From the NCBI GenBank assembly GCA_033977485.1, contig CM066990.1, positions 10,443,501-10,507,500 of the forward strand: 64,000 nucleotides of DNA. The letters are read 5' to 3'. The notes beneath the pieces are model-generated. The model did no database searches, was not told where the DNA came from, and saw only the letters and a list, made by a program, of their open reading frames with translations. Shown here in pieces: positions 1-10,126 of this stretch (position 1 is the stretch's first letter; each line of letters starts with the position of its first letter). The DNA is from Hydrangea macrophylla. Taxonomy: Eukaryota > Streptophyta > Magnoliopsida > Cornales > Hydrangeaceae. The position numbers and the translations under genes are program-made.

Positions 1-1020
1 GTGGTTGTGGATAGATTTTCCAAGATGGCACATTTTATTCCATGTCACAAAACTGATGATGCTTCACATGTTGCTGATTTGTTCTTTAAGGAGATTGTGA
101 GATTACATGGTATGCCTAGAACCATTGTTTCAGATAGAGATGTTAAGTTCTTGAGTTACTTTTGGAAGACCTTGTGGTGTAAGTTGGGGACTAAGTTATT
201 ATTTTCTACTACTTGTCATCCACAAACTGATGGTCAAACCGAAGTAGTAAATAGGACTTTATCTACTTTGTTAAGGGCTATTATTAAAAAGAACATCAAA
301 ACATGGGAAGAATGTTTACCACATGTTGAGTTTGCTTATAATCGTACTATCCATTCTGCTACTAAATTTTCACCCTTTGAAATTGTGTATGGTTTTAATC
401 CTTTAACTCCTTTGGATTTATCTCCTTTACCTGTTACTGAGCATGTTAATTTAGATGGCAAAAAGAAAGCAGATTTTGTTAAGCAGATTCATGAGAAAGC
501 AAGGCTCAATATTGAGCGAAGAACGAAGCAATATGCGACGCAAGCTAACAAAGGGCGACGTAATATCATCTTTGAACCCGGAGATTGGGTTTGGGTACAA
601 ATGCGAAAAGAAAGATTTCCTGCACAGAGGCGTTCTAAATTGCTTCCCCGAGGCGATGGTCCTTTTCAAGTTCTTGAGCGCATCAATGATAATGCCTACA
701 AGCTAGAGTTGCCTGGTGAGTATAATGTTAGTACTACTTTTAATGTTGCTGATTTATCTCCTTTTGATGTAGGTGATGATTTGAGGACAAATCCTTTTCA
801 AGAGGAGGGGAATGATGAGAACATGGTGGCTAGCACAAGGTGGAATGCGGACCCGAACCACGTGCCAATTGGTCCGGTTACAAGGGCGCGAGCAAAGCGG
901 TTCAAGGACAATCTCAATGGGCTGGTTCAACAAATTTGGGTTGAGACTAATCTGAGTGGCCCAAAGGAGGATACTAGTGATCCACAAGGCTGGGTGTCCA
1001 TGATTCAAGCTCTAGAATAA
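1..1020 (+). CDS. Ty3/gypsy integrase, C-terminal part (element 1, 5' end outside window)
   Basis: Integrase end of a gag-pol polyprotein, which inserts the element cDNA into chromatin. The frame is open from base 1, so the true start lies outside the window. Visible are the second catalytic Asp (IVSDRDVKF), the catalytic Glu ([11 protein letters not shown]), the conserved FAYNR block, and a GPY/F-like module ([22 protein letters not shown]). After [15 protein letters not shown] comes a tail with [11 protein letters not shown] and no chromodomain. The NVADLSP tail resembles the CR motif of CRM-type chromoviruses, but lineage assignment is tentative. The last 69 codons lie inside the 3' LTR that starts at 813. 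No stop or frameshift is seen, so this part is intact. Confidence 0.9.
   Translation: MVVDRFSKMAHFIPCHKTDDASHVADLFFKEIVRLHGMPRTIVSDRDVKFLSYFWKTLWCKLGTKLLFSTTCHPQTDGQTEVVNRTLSTLLRAIIKKNIKTWEECLPHVEFAYNRTIHSATKFSPFEIVYGFNPLTPLDLSPLPVTEHVNLDGKKKADFVKQIHEKARLNIERRTKQYATQANKGRRNIIFEPGDWVWVQMRKERFPAQRRSKLLPRGDGPFQVLERINDNAYKLELPGEYNVSTTFNVADLSPFDVGDDLRTNPFQEEGNDENMVASTRWNADPNHVPIGPVTRARAKRFKDNLNGLVQQIWVETNLSGPKEDTSDPQGWVSMIQALE
800..812 (+). other. Polypurine tract of element 1
   Basis: The purine run AAGAGGAGGGGAA lies directly before TGATGAGAAC, the proposed first bases of the 3' LTR. It is inside the integrase reading frame. Its position next to a TG start and the purine content support second-strand priming. 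Confidence 0.7.
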
Positions 1021-1447
1021 ATTATAGGCTTGCATGCCAACTTAGGGATTTTTTATATTCATTAGTTTCCTTTTATTTTAGTTTTGGGATGAATTATATT
1101 GGACCATAATATTTCGTAGGCTTAAAAGGGCCCAACTTTAAGCCTCAGCTATTTAAACAGTTTTAGGGTTTGTAATATTCAGTTTTTGATCATTAATAAT
1201 ATTGTGAGAGTTTTCTCTTTGGTTCTTTGAAGAACTATTCGAACTTATCAGATTTACTCTGTGGGTTTCATACCTTGACTTATCAATCGAGTTTTCTATC
1301 CTTGATTGTGGCGTTTCCATCCTTTATACCAAGGTTCGCATCTGTTATAGGTGTTGGGTCGCGGTTTCCATTGAATCTGACAGTAGAACGGTCCGAGACA
1401 TTAATCGTGTTACGGGTTTCGTCACAGTATTGGCGGGGTTTGTATCA
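813..1447 (+). repeat. 3' LTR of element 1
   Basis: 635 bp from TGATGAGAAC to TTTGTATCA, with inverted termini TGAT/ATCA. The left border follows a polypurine tract. The right border falls exactly where the reverse transcriptase of the minus-strand element R resumes, at 1448-1449. Element 1 therefore inserted into R; ATGTG at 1448-1452 would be one copy of its target duplication, the other lying outside the window. The first 208 bp encode the end of the integrase ORF. Confidence 0.75.
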
Positions 1448-4340
1448 ATGTGCCTTGGTCGGTGATGAACGCCGTCTTCTCCTCATCCCCGGGGTACATA
1501 CTGATCTGATTATACCCCGAGTAGGCGTCCATGAACGAGAGGAGTGAGTGGCCTGCCATCAAGTCAACGAGGAGGTCTATCCTAGGCAACGGATAACAGT
1601 CCTTGGGACAGGCCTTGTTGAGGTCGGTGAAGTCCACACACATTCTCCACTTGCCATTGCTCTTCTTGACCAGGACAACATTGGCCAGCCAATCGGGGTA
1701 GTAGACCTCCCGGATGGAGTTAGCTTTTAGGAGCTTTCCGACCTCCTCGCTTACTACCGCTTGTCTCTCGAAGGCCATGCCCCTCCGTTTCTGCTTCACC
1801 GGGCGGCAGTCCGGGCTGACGTTGAGACGATGGGACATCACTCGGGGATCAATCCCGGGCATGTCCTCATGACTCCAAGCGAAAACGTCCTGGTTTTGCC
1901 TCAGGAATTGGGTCAACTTTTCCTTCAAGTTAGGCGCCAGTAGTGCGCCTATATTGACCGTGCAATCTGGGTGTTCTGGATCCAGTACAACCTGCTCCAA
2001 TTCTTCCATAGGCCCTATCACATCCCTCTGGTCCCGGGGGTCCATTTCTTGGATGTTCATCGTTTCGGTGACTGCCCCCCGGTGCAACGAGCTAACATAA
2101 CAACTTCGAGCCGTGGTCTGGTCTCCTCGCAAGCATCCGGGTCCTTGAGCAGTTGGGAACTTTATAGTTAGGCTGTATGTGGAGACAACTGCTCGGGCCC
2201 TGTTGAGGGTCAGCCTTCCGAGGATGACGTTGTAGGCCGAGGGAGCCTCCACTATCACGAAACTAGTCAGTATGGAGGCCTGCTGTGGGTAGGTCCCCAT
2301 GAGAACTGGGAGCTCGATCGTACCGAGCGGTTGAGTGCTGGAGCCGTTGAATCCGACCAGGGGAGTAGCAACCGGCCGGAGCCGATCCCGGGAGATCCCG
2401 AGTTGGTCGAATGCCGCTGTAAACATTATGTCGGACGAGCTACCTGTGTCAACCAGTACCCTCTGGACCATATAGTTAGCTATAGAAAGCGTTACTACTA
2501 ATGGGTTATCATGGGGGCAGTGGAGACCCTGTACATCGTCGGACGAGAACGTCAGAACATCGGTTGGTGAGGAGCCGGTGGATTGGACCTGCCATACATC
2601 CGCTCGGGATGCTCGGGCATGCCTCTTCCGTGCCGACTGAGAATCACCTTTGCCAGATGTTCCTCCGGAGATCACGTTAATGTGGCCGAGTGGTGGAGGG
2701 GGCTGACCGGGAGCTTGGGCTTCCTGTCGGGGCCGTCTGTTGGTTGTGACAAACTCGGCAAGATGCCCCTGCTCGATCAGCTTCTCGATTGCTATCTTTA
2801 ACTTGAAGCAATCCTCCGTTTCGTGGCCGTGATCCCTGTGATAACGGCAAAACTTCTCCCGGTTTCTCTTACCGGGTGGGGCTCTGAGTTTAGCTGGCTG
2901 CGGAAGCAGCCTCTGTGCCTCTGCGGCGACCATCACCTCATGTATAGGTCGGGAAAGGGGTGTAAAGGCCGTTAGGGGCTGATCTCTAGCATTCCTTTGA
3001 TCTTGCTTCGGCTTCTTTCCCGGACCCTTCTCTGATCCCTCGCACTTGCGCTTGGCTTTTGGGGATTCATCTCCCGCCTGGCTGGCGCGTTTTGCCTTCA
3101 AAAACTCTTCGGTGTCTATATACTTCCCAACTCTTTCCGAGAGTTCTACCAGGGTTGCCGGTCGATTCTGATCAAAAGACGTGGCCACCTTGGTGTGCTG
3201 AACTCCTGAACAGAAGGCCATGATCGCGGCCGTCTCATTGAGGTTGCGGATCAGGAGCCTCTGCTGGTTGAAACGATCCATAAACTCCCTTAAAGATTCA
3301 CCCTTTTGCTGCTTGACGGCTAGCAGCTGGGTATCTGGTTGGGATCGGTCTAGCATCCCGACAAACTGGCTGATGAAGAGTTTGCTGAGGGCTTTGAAGT
3401 TGTCAACCCTCCGGGGCTTCAGGGCATGGAACCACTGTGCGGCTGATCCCTTGAGAGTACTAGGAAAGGCCAGACACAACAGCTCGTCTATCGTAGTGAC
3501 CAGTGCCATCTGCGCCTTATAAGTGCGGATATGGTCCACTGGACTCCCCTTGCCGTCATATGAGCTGAGGTGAAGGGGTTTGAACTTCCGCAGAATTGGA
3601 AATTGCGTCACCCGGGCAGTGTAGGGCGACTCCGTTTCTGTATTTGTGAGATCGTGGCTGGATTTGCGGTTCAGCCTCTCAATCTGCTGCTGTAACTCCT
3701 CAACCTGGGCTTTGACGTCAGTGTGCCCGATCCTCCTTTCTGTGTCCGAGTGGTAGGTAGGGTCGGATGACGAGGCCTCATCCTCAAAGCGCGTCGACCT
3801 CGGGGATAACACTCGGCTATGGGTCCGGGATAGTCTATGCCTAAGATCCCCCCGGCTTAGGACGGGTGGATCATTGACCGACTCCCGGGCTTTACGTCCG
3901 GGCGCTTCTCCCCTCGCAGCTCATCTCCGCTCAATGAGGATCCTGGCATCCTCCACTCGGCGCGCTCGGCGAGGAATGTACCAAGGTCCTCTCTGCGATC
4001 GCTTAGTAGCATGGCTACGTTCCCCCTCCGGATAACGTTCGCGATCTGGTTGGGACACTGGAGCAGATCGGATTTTTCCGCGCGTTCGAACGGGCCCTTG
4101 GCTGGGAGCGCTCTTTTCAGGCCGCTTCTCCGACGAAGGGCCTTTCTCATGGTCCCCAACTGCCTTTTCGTGCTGGGCCATAAGCGCCTCTATTTACTGT
4201 TGTGTCCGGATCTGACCTTCCAAGAGCTGTTCCAGCGCCACTGTAACATGTTCGGTGGTCATGGAGGTTGCCCGAGGCTCGATCTGCAGGTCCTCCTGAC
4301 CGGCTGAATCGACGGTCTTCTTGCCCTTCTTCGGCGGCAT
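1448..4340 (-). pseudogene. Ty3/gypsy (Tat-like) gag-pol of element R: gag, zinc motif, protease, start of RT
   Basis: A single minus-strand frame runs from an ATG at 4340 to 1448, broken by two in-frame stops: TAA at 4194-4196 and TGA at 3921-3923. In order are an Arg/Lys-rich N-terminus, a retrotransposon Gag domain (about 3600-3100), a zinc motif of CRYHRDHGHETEDC type (about 2808-2855), an aspartic protease with VDTGSSSD (about 2434-2457), and the N-terminal reverse transcriptase with CVDFTDLNKACPKDCYPLPR and SFMDAYSGYNQ. The frame stops in RT after ITDQGT because element 1 is inserted there; the remainder should lie left of the window. Gag and RT wording resemble the Tat/Retand lineage (inference). 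It is non-functional as it stands. Confidence 0.9.
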
Positions 4341-4385
4341 GTCGATCAGTCAAAGATTTTTGTTGATGAGGAAATTGTGTCGATG

Positions 4386-4403
4386 TTCCCACAGACGGCG
4401 CCA
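4386..4403 (-). other. Primer binding site of element R
   Basis: On the minus strand TGGCGCCGTCTGTGGGAA begins three bases after the LTR end. The TGGCGCCG start is typical of plant gypsy primer sites complementary to a tRNA 3' end; which tRNA is not resolved. It fixes R as a minus-strand element. Confidence 0.7.
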
Positions 4404-4406
4404 AAC

Positions 4407-5035
4407 TGATGATGCCGAAAATTGGTAAGCAAGATTTATGCAAGAAGACAGCAAAGAAAAGTTTGCGTGTGGTTCGGCCCCGTTAACGAGATGACTTACG
4501 TCCACGTGTGCGTCTAAGCGCTTCTCACTAGCAGATCACCGGCGGGCCTGGTGAGCCGACAAAGATGGGCGACACTACCAGTAATACCGGCCGGATGTAT
4601 GCATGTAAGTGGTGAGTTCTCTAGCCAGTAAGTATCTGTTTAGAGAAGTAGATTTTTTTGGGTCCCTCTAAGGAGGATAGGTGGGCTCTTTTATAGATAC
4701 AAGAGTCCACCCTTACATGGTAAGTTTACTAGATTAGGAAGCCTAATCTAATCGTAATAGATTTGCACAATGTTAGGAGAGTTTCCTAAGTGGTTTAGGC
4801 AAACACTGATTCTTTCTTGATAGAGTCCTGGCCGTATAAGGAAACTATGAGAGATGCCATATACTCCGCGCCTACCAGGGAGTCACTGCGCCTCGTTCCC
4901 GAGCTGCCGAGTATCCCGGACGGTTATAGCCGAACACCTCGGAAATATGGGCTCCATGCTCCCGCTCCGGACTAACCGGGCTATCCGCTGACCACGTGGC
5001 GGTGGGACAGTTACAGAATATTTCTGGACGTATCA
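4407..5035 (-). repeat. 5' LTR of element R
   Basis: 629 bp. On the minus strand it starts TGATACGTCC and ends CGGCATCATCA, giving TGAT/ATCA termini, and it is followed directly by the PBS. The next bases on the right, CTTTG (5036-5040), would be one copy of the target duplication. The partner LTR is outside the window. Confidence 0.8.
4688..4695 (-). promoter_or_regulatory. TATA box in the LTR of element R
   Basis: TATAAAAG on the minus strand, about 340 bp into the 629-bp LTR and upstream of the gag-pol start. It is the expected core promoter for the genomic transcript. Confidence 0.5.
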
Positions 5036-5446
5036 CTTTGTGTATTTATTTTAATTATTATTAATTACTGTACAAAATTTTGTAGAGCTATGTGGTAGAA
5101 TTAAGTTGTAAAAATCTAAGTTGAACAAAGTATTGAAGTGTTAATGTGTTTATTTTTTAGTAGTGCTTAGAGGCATGTGAATGTATTAAATAGTATTTTT
5201 AATTTTTTAAACTCGGGTTATGTACACCCATTGGACTACTCATTATAGTACTTTGGAATATATTCATACCCATATGAAGCCTTTTTGTGAGCCCGTAAGA
5301 CAAAAATCGAGATTTACATATTTGTGTGTGTTTTATTGACATGTGTTGTGTGTATAGTATACATATACATATATTAAACCCTAGCTCCCATATTAACAAA
5401 AAAAAAGGAAGAGAAGAAAATAAACGAGAGAATAGACGTAGAGAGA

Positions 5447-5493
<47 letters not shown>

Positions 5494-6540
5494 AGAAGAA
5501 GAAGAAGAAGAAGAAGAAGAAGAAGAACTAAAAGATGAAAGAGAAGGGATCACAGGCTCGCATAGGGTTCATTCGTCGTGATCTAGTCGGTTACCAATCT
5601 TTGTGGAATTTAGCGCGAAAACTCGGTGAGTTAAATATGTGTATCCGAGTATATATATACACGTATGTATATATGTATATGCGAGTAAATCAAACTTTTA
5701 CATGTTAAATTTAAAGGTTAGGGTTAAATTTTTGCATTGAATGCACATTGTGGTTCTCGAATTAATATAGATTTTTTTTTCTTTCCTTCGTGTGACTTTG
5801 TGATCATGACGTTCGTATATTCGTAAACGTTATGCGGATAACAATTTGATGAACACATATATGGGATACTCTTGATAAATACCAAAATTTATGCGAAATT
5901 CCCTTTTTATTTATTTATTTATTTTTTATATTCTAACAGTTGTTGAAACTTCAGAAAAATATTAGAAAATCGTGGTTTAGAATTTTAGCATTTTGTCTGT
6001 GTTTATATGTAAAACATAATTCTGCACACTTTTCGTGCTTTAAGTTTTTCATGATTCTGTACCGTTTGGGCTGTAAATTCAAATTATAGTAGTAGGTTTT
6101 ATGAGATTAAAACGTGTTGATTGACTAAGTTGATTTATGCATTGGGATGAACTAGCATTCGTTATTATGATATAACGTGAAATTACATTGAGATGTAAGC
6201 ACTCTCATCTAATATTGGGTTTCACGAATTTGTGAATGTGAGACCATCTGTGTGAAGTTTTTCTAATAAAAGTCAATACTATAAAATCATTTAGTGTTCA
6301 CCACTGCTCCTTATGATTTTATGCAGTGACTTTGTGGATGACCCGTCCTTGTGTGATTAGACGGCGACTATGTGGATGGGCCGTCTCTTCATTTTTAAGC
6401 CTTATGCCTGGCTTGTTGGTCTATTTTTATGTGTATTTAGACATTATTTTATTGACGTCAAGAATGTAAGGACTAGCCTTTCGGTGGATGCTCAAATCCC
6501 AGTGATACCCCATGGGAGCTGGGACCAGAGTAGGAGTTAG
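5036..6540. other. Unassigned LTR-like stretch (F)
   Basis: AT-rich DNA with no supported ORF, between the LTR of R and the broken integrase of T. On the plus strand it has TATA-rich sequence (about 5350-5375), an AAACCCTAG motif, a purine microsatellite, then about 1 kb with a loosely repeated GTGGATGACCCGTC-like segment (about 6330-6390). This layout resembles a chromovirus LTR or its leader, or a gene 5' UTR. The element T integrase breaks at its right edge, so F probably inserted there. No LTR termini were found. Confidence 0.35.
5437..5528 (+). repeat. (GA)n-(GAA)n compound microsatellite
   Basis: Runs of GA followed by about a dozen GAA units. Its position after TATA-like and AAACCCTAG sequences is typical of plant 5' UTR or LTR leader DNA. 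The Arg/Glu-rich ORF across it is a by-product of the repeat. Confidence 0.9.
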
Positions 6541-9500
6541 GTAGCAGTTGCAACAATCCCAAGGGTCTCTGATGCTTGGCTTTGACTTATTTCCACGTCA
6601 AACACTTGGATACAAATTTGACCATATCCCTCTCATGCCTTCCCACCAAAAATTTCTCTTCAAATCCTTGTACATTTTTGTTCCTCCTGGTTGGACTATA
6701 AATCTAGACTTATGTGCTTCTTCCAAAATGTCATTCCTTAGCTCTCCTCAGTTTAGCACACATAATCTGTCCCAACATCTGTATCCTCCATCACTTGCCA
6801 CCTTCCATTCTATCAGATCTTTTTTCTGACATCTTCACAAACCATGTCTGAAATTTTTCATCTTCTTTCTGAGCTTTGATGATGTGGTCAATAAGAATAG
6901 GCTGTAGGATAAGAAATCCAAAAAGTTGCCCTTCTCCTTCCTCAACACTTTGCACATCGAACTCAGCAAGCGTCTCCAACGTCCACCATTCTCTAACCAT
7001 TATGGAGGTAATTATTTCACGAGTTTGTTGACTCAAAGCATCAGCAACTACATTAGCTTTACCGGGGTGGTATTCTAACGTGTAGTTATAATCTTCGATC
7101 AATTCCATCCATCTACATTGCCTCATGTTCAACTCTTTCTGTGTGAACAAATATTTCAGACTCTTGTTATCGGAGAACAAATCAAACTTCTCACATAGAG
7201 ATAATGTCTCTAAATCTTGAGTGCATATGCTACTACAGCCAATTCTAAATCATGAGTGGGGTAGTTCAACTCGTTCGGTTTAAGCTATTTAGATCCATAG
7301 GCAATAACTCTACCATCTTGCATAAGTACATACCCCAATCCTTGATATGACGCGTCACTGAAGATAGTGAACTTCTCATCAGGCTTGGGTATAGCTAGTA
7401 CCAGTGCAGTGGTGAGTCTCTCTTTCAAATCTAGAAAGGCACGTCATGCTTCTCTGTCCATTCAAACTTCTGAGCTTTCTTAGTCAATCCGGTCCACGGT
7501 GCGGTAATCTTAAAGAATCCTTTGACAAATCTCCGGTAATATCCTGCGAGTCCAAGAAAACTCCTAACTTCCTTGGTCTAACCCAATTTGATATAGCATC
7601 TGTCTTGGATGAATCTGCATAAATCCCTTGAGATGATACCTTATGTCTTAAGAATTTCACTTCTTGCAACCAGAATTCACACTTACTGAATTTGGCATAT
7701 AAGCGATGATCCTTGAGCGTCTGCATTATAATTTGTAGATGTTGTTTGTGCTCTTCCTCTGACTTATAATAGATCAAAATTATCATCAATAAAGACGATG
7801 ACAAACTGATCCAAATAAGGCTTGAACACTTTGTTCATCAGATCCATAAACACTGCTGGAGCATTCGTCATTCCAAATGGCATCACTGAAAATTCATAGT
7901 GACCATATCGGGTTCTGAAAGCAGTCTTAGGTATGTCTTCCTTTCGTACCCTCAACTTATGATATCCCGACTATAGGTCTATCTTGGAGAACATTGTAGC
8001 TCCCTATAGTTGATCAAACAAGTCTTCAATCTGAGGTAAGGGATAATTATTCTTGATAGTCACTTAGTTCAATTCCCTATAATCGATACATAGCCGAAGT
8101 GTCCCATCCATCTTCTTCACAAATAACACTGGTGCTCCCCAAGGCCATGTTCATGAACGTACAAAACCCAGATTCTCTAGCTCTTTAACTTGTTCCTTTA
8201 ATTTTGACAGTTCGACGGGGGCCATTCTGTAGGGGACCTTAGGGATTGGTGTGGTACCTGGTATAAGCTCAATATAGAACTCTATACTTCTCTCAGGCAG
8301 TAAAACATAAATGTCATGAAATACTTCCTCAAAGTCCTTGATTATAAGTATAGATGACACTATCATCTCTGTACTGATGACTTCGATGTTAGTTAAGCAC
8401 CTTGTGAGGAACATATCTCCCAAAGGGTTACATTGGAAATCAAACGATTGATTCCCATTATTGGAGAATGTAATTCTCTTCCTCGCATAATCCAACTTTG
8501 CTTGATTCTGAGAGTGCCAATCCATTCCTAGGAATATGTCAAACTCCTTCATTGATAGGACAATCATCCTTGTAAGGATCTCATGGTCTCCTAGTCATAA
8601 GGGACATTCCTTGCACACATGTCCTAACTTTACTGTGGCTCCCAGTGGTGAGGTAGCCTTCAAAGTTTTCTCTAAACGGTGTGGTAGAATACCCATTCTC
8701 CGAATAGTCTCAATAGATATGAATGAAAGTGCAGCACCCGTATCAAATAAAACTTTAATACGGGAGTTAAATAGAGTTAATGTAGCTTCCACTGCATGCT
8801 GATCGGGCTGAGCTTCTTCATAATTCCCCTCTTCATAAACAGTGTCATCATACTCGACAGCATAAGTAATAATAGCATTTAAGTGAGTCTGACCCTCTTG
8901 ACCATAAGTCACCTACTTAGGAGCAGTGCAGTACTTGCTGGTGTGACCTGGTTCACCACAGTTATAACAGACTATATTTTACTGAGTGATGTGCCTCAGT
9001 GCCTTGTAGTCTTGAGCCAGATGACCGGAACTACCACAGTTAACGCATTTCCCAGCACTATTTCCTTCTCCCACTCCAGGCTAAGTCGGATAGGTGTTAG
9101 CTTGGGTTTTCTTGCTTCTATCTAAATTCATCTTCTACCCTTGGGTATGATACATTGGTGGCTTATTCCTAGTAACACTTTGAGGCGGCCGAAAGTTAAA
9201 TTGCTTACGGTTCACTCGAGCATCTTCCTCTAGACTGTGGCCAAGCCAACTAGTCATTCAAACGAGTTATCCATGTGGTCGAGTGTTAAATGATGAATCA
9301 GCGGTGTCAACCCTTGGTTGTACTTGCGTATCTTCTTCTCTTCTGTATCAACCATATGGAGAGTGAACCGAGATAGTCTTTCAAATTGAGTAGTGTACTC
9401 TTGTACCGATTTAGTTCCCTAAGTCAAATCTATAAACTCTTTCTCCCTTCTGTGCCTCTCAGTAGATGGGAAGTACTTCTCTAAAAATGTCCTTTTAAAC

Positions 9501-9870
9501 ACAGCCCACGTCATCCCCACAGCCGCTTCAGTCCCGATAGTGGCTATCACTGAGCCCCACCAGTCTGTGACGGCATCGGTTACCTGGAAGGTAGCTAACC
9601 TCCTCTTATCCATCTCACTGCACTGAACATCTTCGAACATGCAGTCCATCTGTCTCAACCACTGTTCCGCTTTTCAGGGCTCTACGGTTCTCGCAAACTG
9701 TTCGGGCCTCAGTGCACTGAATCTCTCCAGCAGCTTGTCCCCTGCCTGACGGTCTCATCGATTTTCATTCGAATTTCTAATTCTCTCGAGGTGTCTGACG
9801 AAAGCCTCAAAATAACCAGTCTCTTCTTCTCCGATAGTCCTGGAGAGGCCGATACTGTCACACCCTAGGT
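6541..9870 (-). pseudogene. Tekay-type Ty3/gypsy gag-pol remnant (element T)
   Basis: Degenerate minus-strand polyprotein in several frames. From right to left: Gag (about 9850-9330, with FQVTDAVTDWW; in-frame stop near 9685), two zinc-knuckle-like segments (about 9060-8940), aspartic protease with FDTGAALSFIS (about 8740), RT (8567-7480, with [23 protein letters not shown] and FIDD), RNase H (about 7390-7050, with [18 protein letters not shown] and [15 protein letters not shown]), and the integrase zinc-finger region (about 6830-6545, with GGTKMYKDLKRNFWWEGM). Homology ends near 6540, probably at an inserted element. The RNase H linker and long LTR indicate the Tekay/Del chromovirus lineage (inference). 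Many stops and frameshifts; not functional. Confidence 0.88.
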
Positions 9871-10105
9871 GATCCAATGTTCCCCGAACAAGTTTGGTAT
9901 AAAGAGTGGCTGAACTGGATCCATACCTGAGAAAAAGGCACTAACTTATATCAAGATTAATCTTAATAGAAATAATCTTAGGCGTTTGGGTTCTGGGTTC
10001 ATCCTCCTGTCGTATCATTGGGTGTGCAAAGCTTAAGCTAGAAGAATGTGGAATCGAGTCTATACTGGTAAATCATAACCGGGATAAACTGTTATGAGAT
10101 AACCT

Positions 10106-10118
10106 GCCTCTGATACCA
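10106..10118 (-). other. Primer binding site of element T (initiator tRNA-Met)
   Basis: Minus strand reads TGGTATCAGAGGC, matching the usual plant iMet primer site TGGTATCAGAGC except for one inserted G. It lies 8 bases inside the end of the 5' LTR. Confidence 0.75.
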
Positions 10119-10126
10119 CTAAATCC

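Noticed and set aside
1448..1452. Treating element R as truncated at 1448
   Set aside because: The break falls exactly at the CA end of the element 1 LTR, so R is interrupted by an insertion and probably continues outside the window.
5326..5538. Arg/Glu-rich ORF
   Set aside because: Translation of the (GA)n-(GAA)n microsatellite.
10106..10118. tRNA gene signals at the primer binding sites
   Set aside because: Only 13-18 bases matching tRNA 3' ends are present, next to LTRs; no cloverleaf can be formed.
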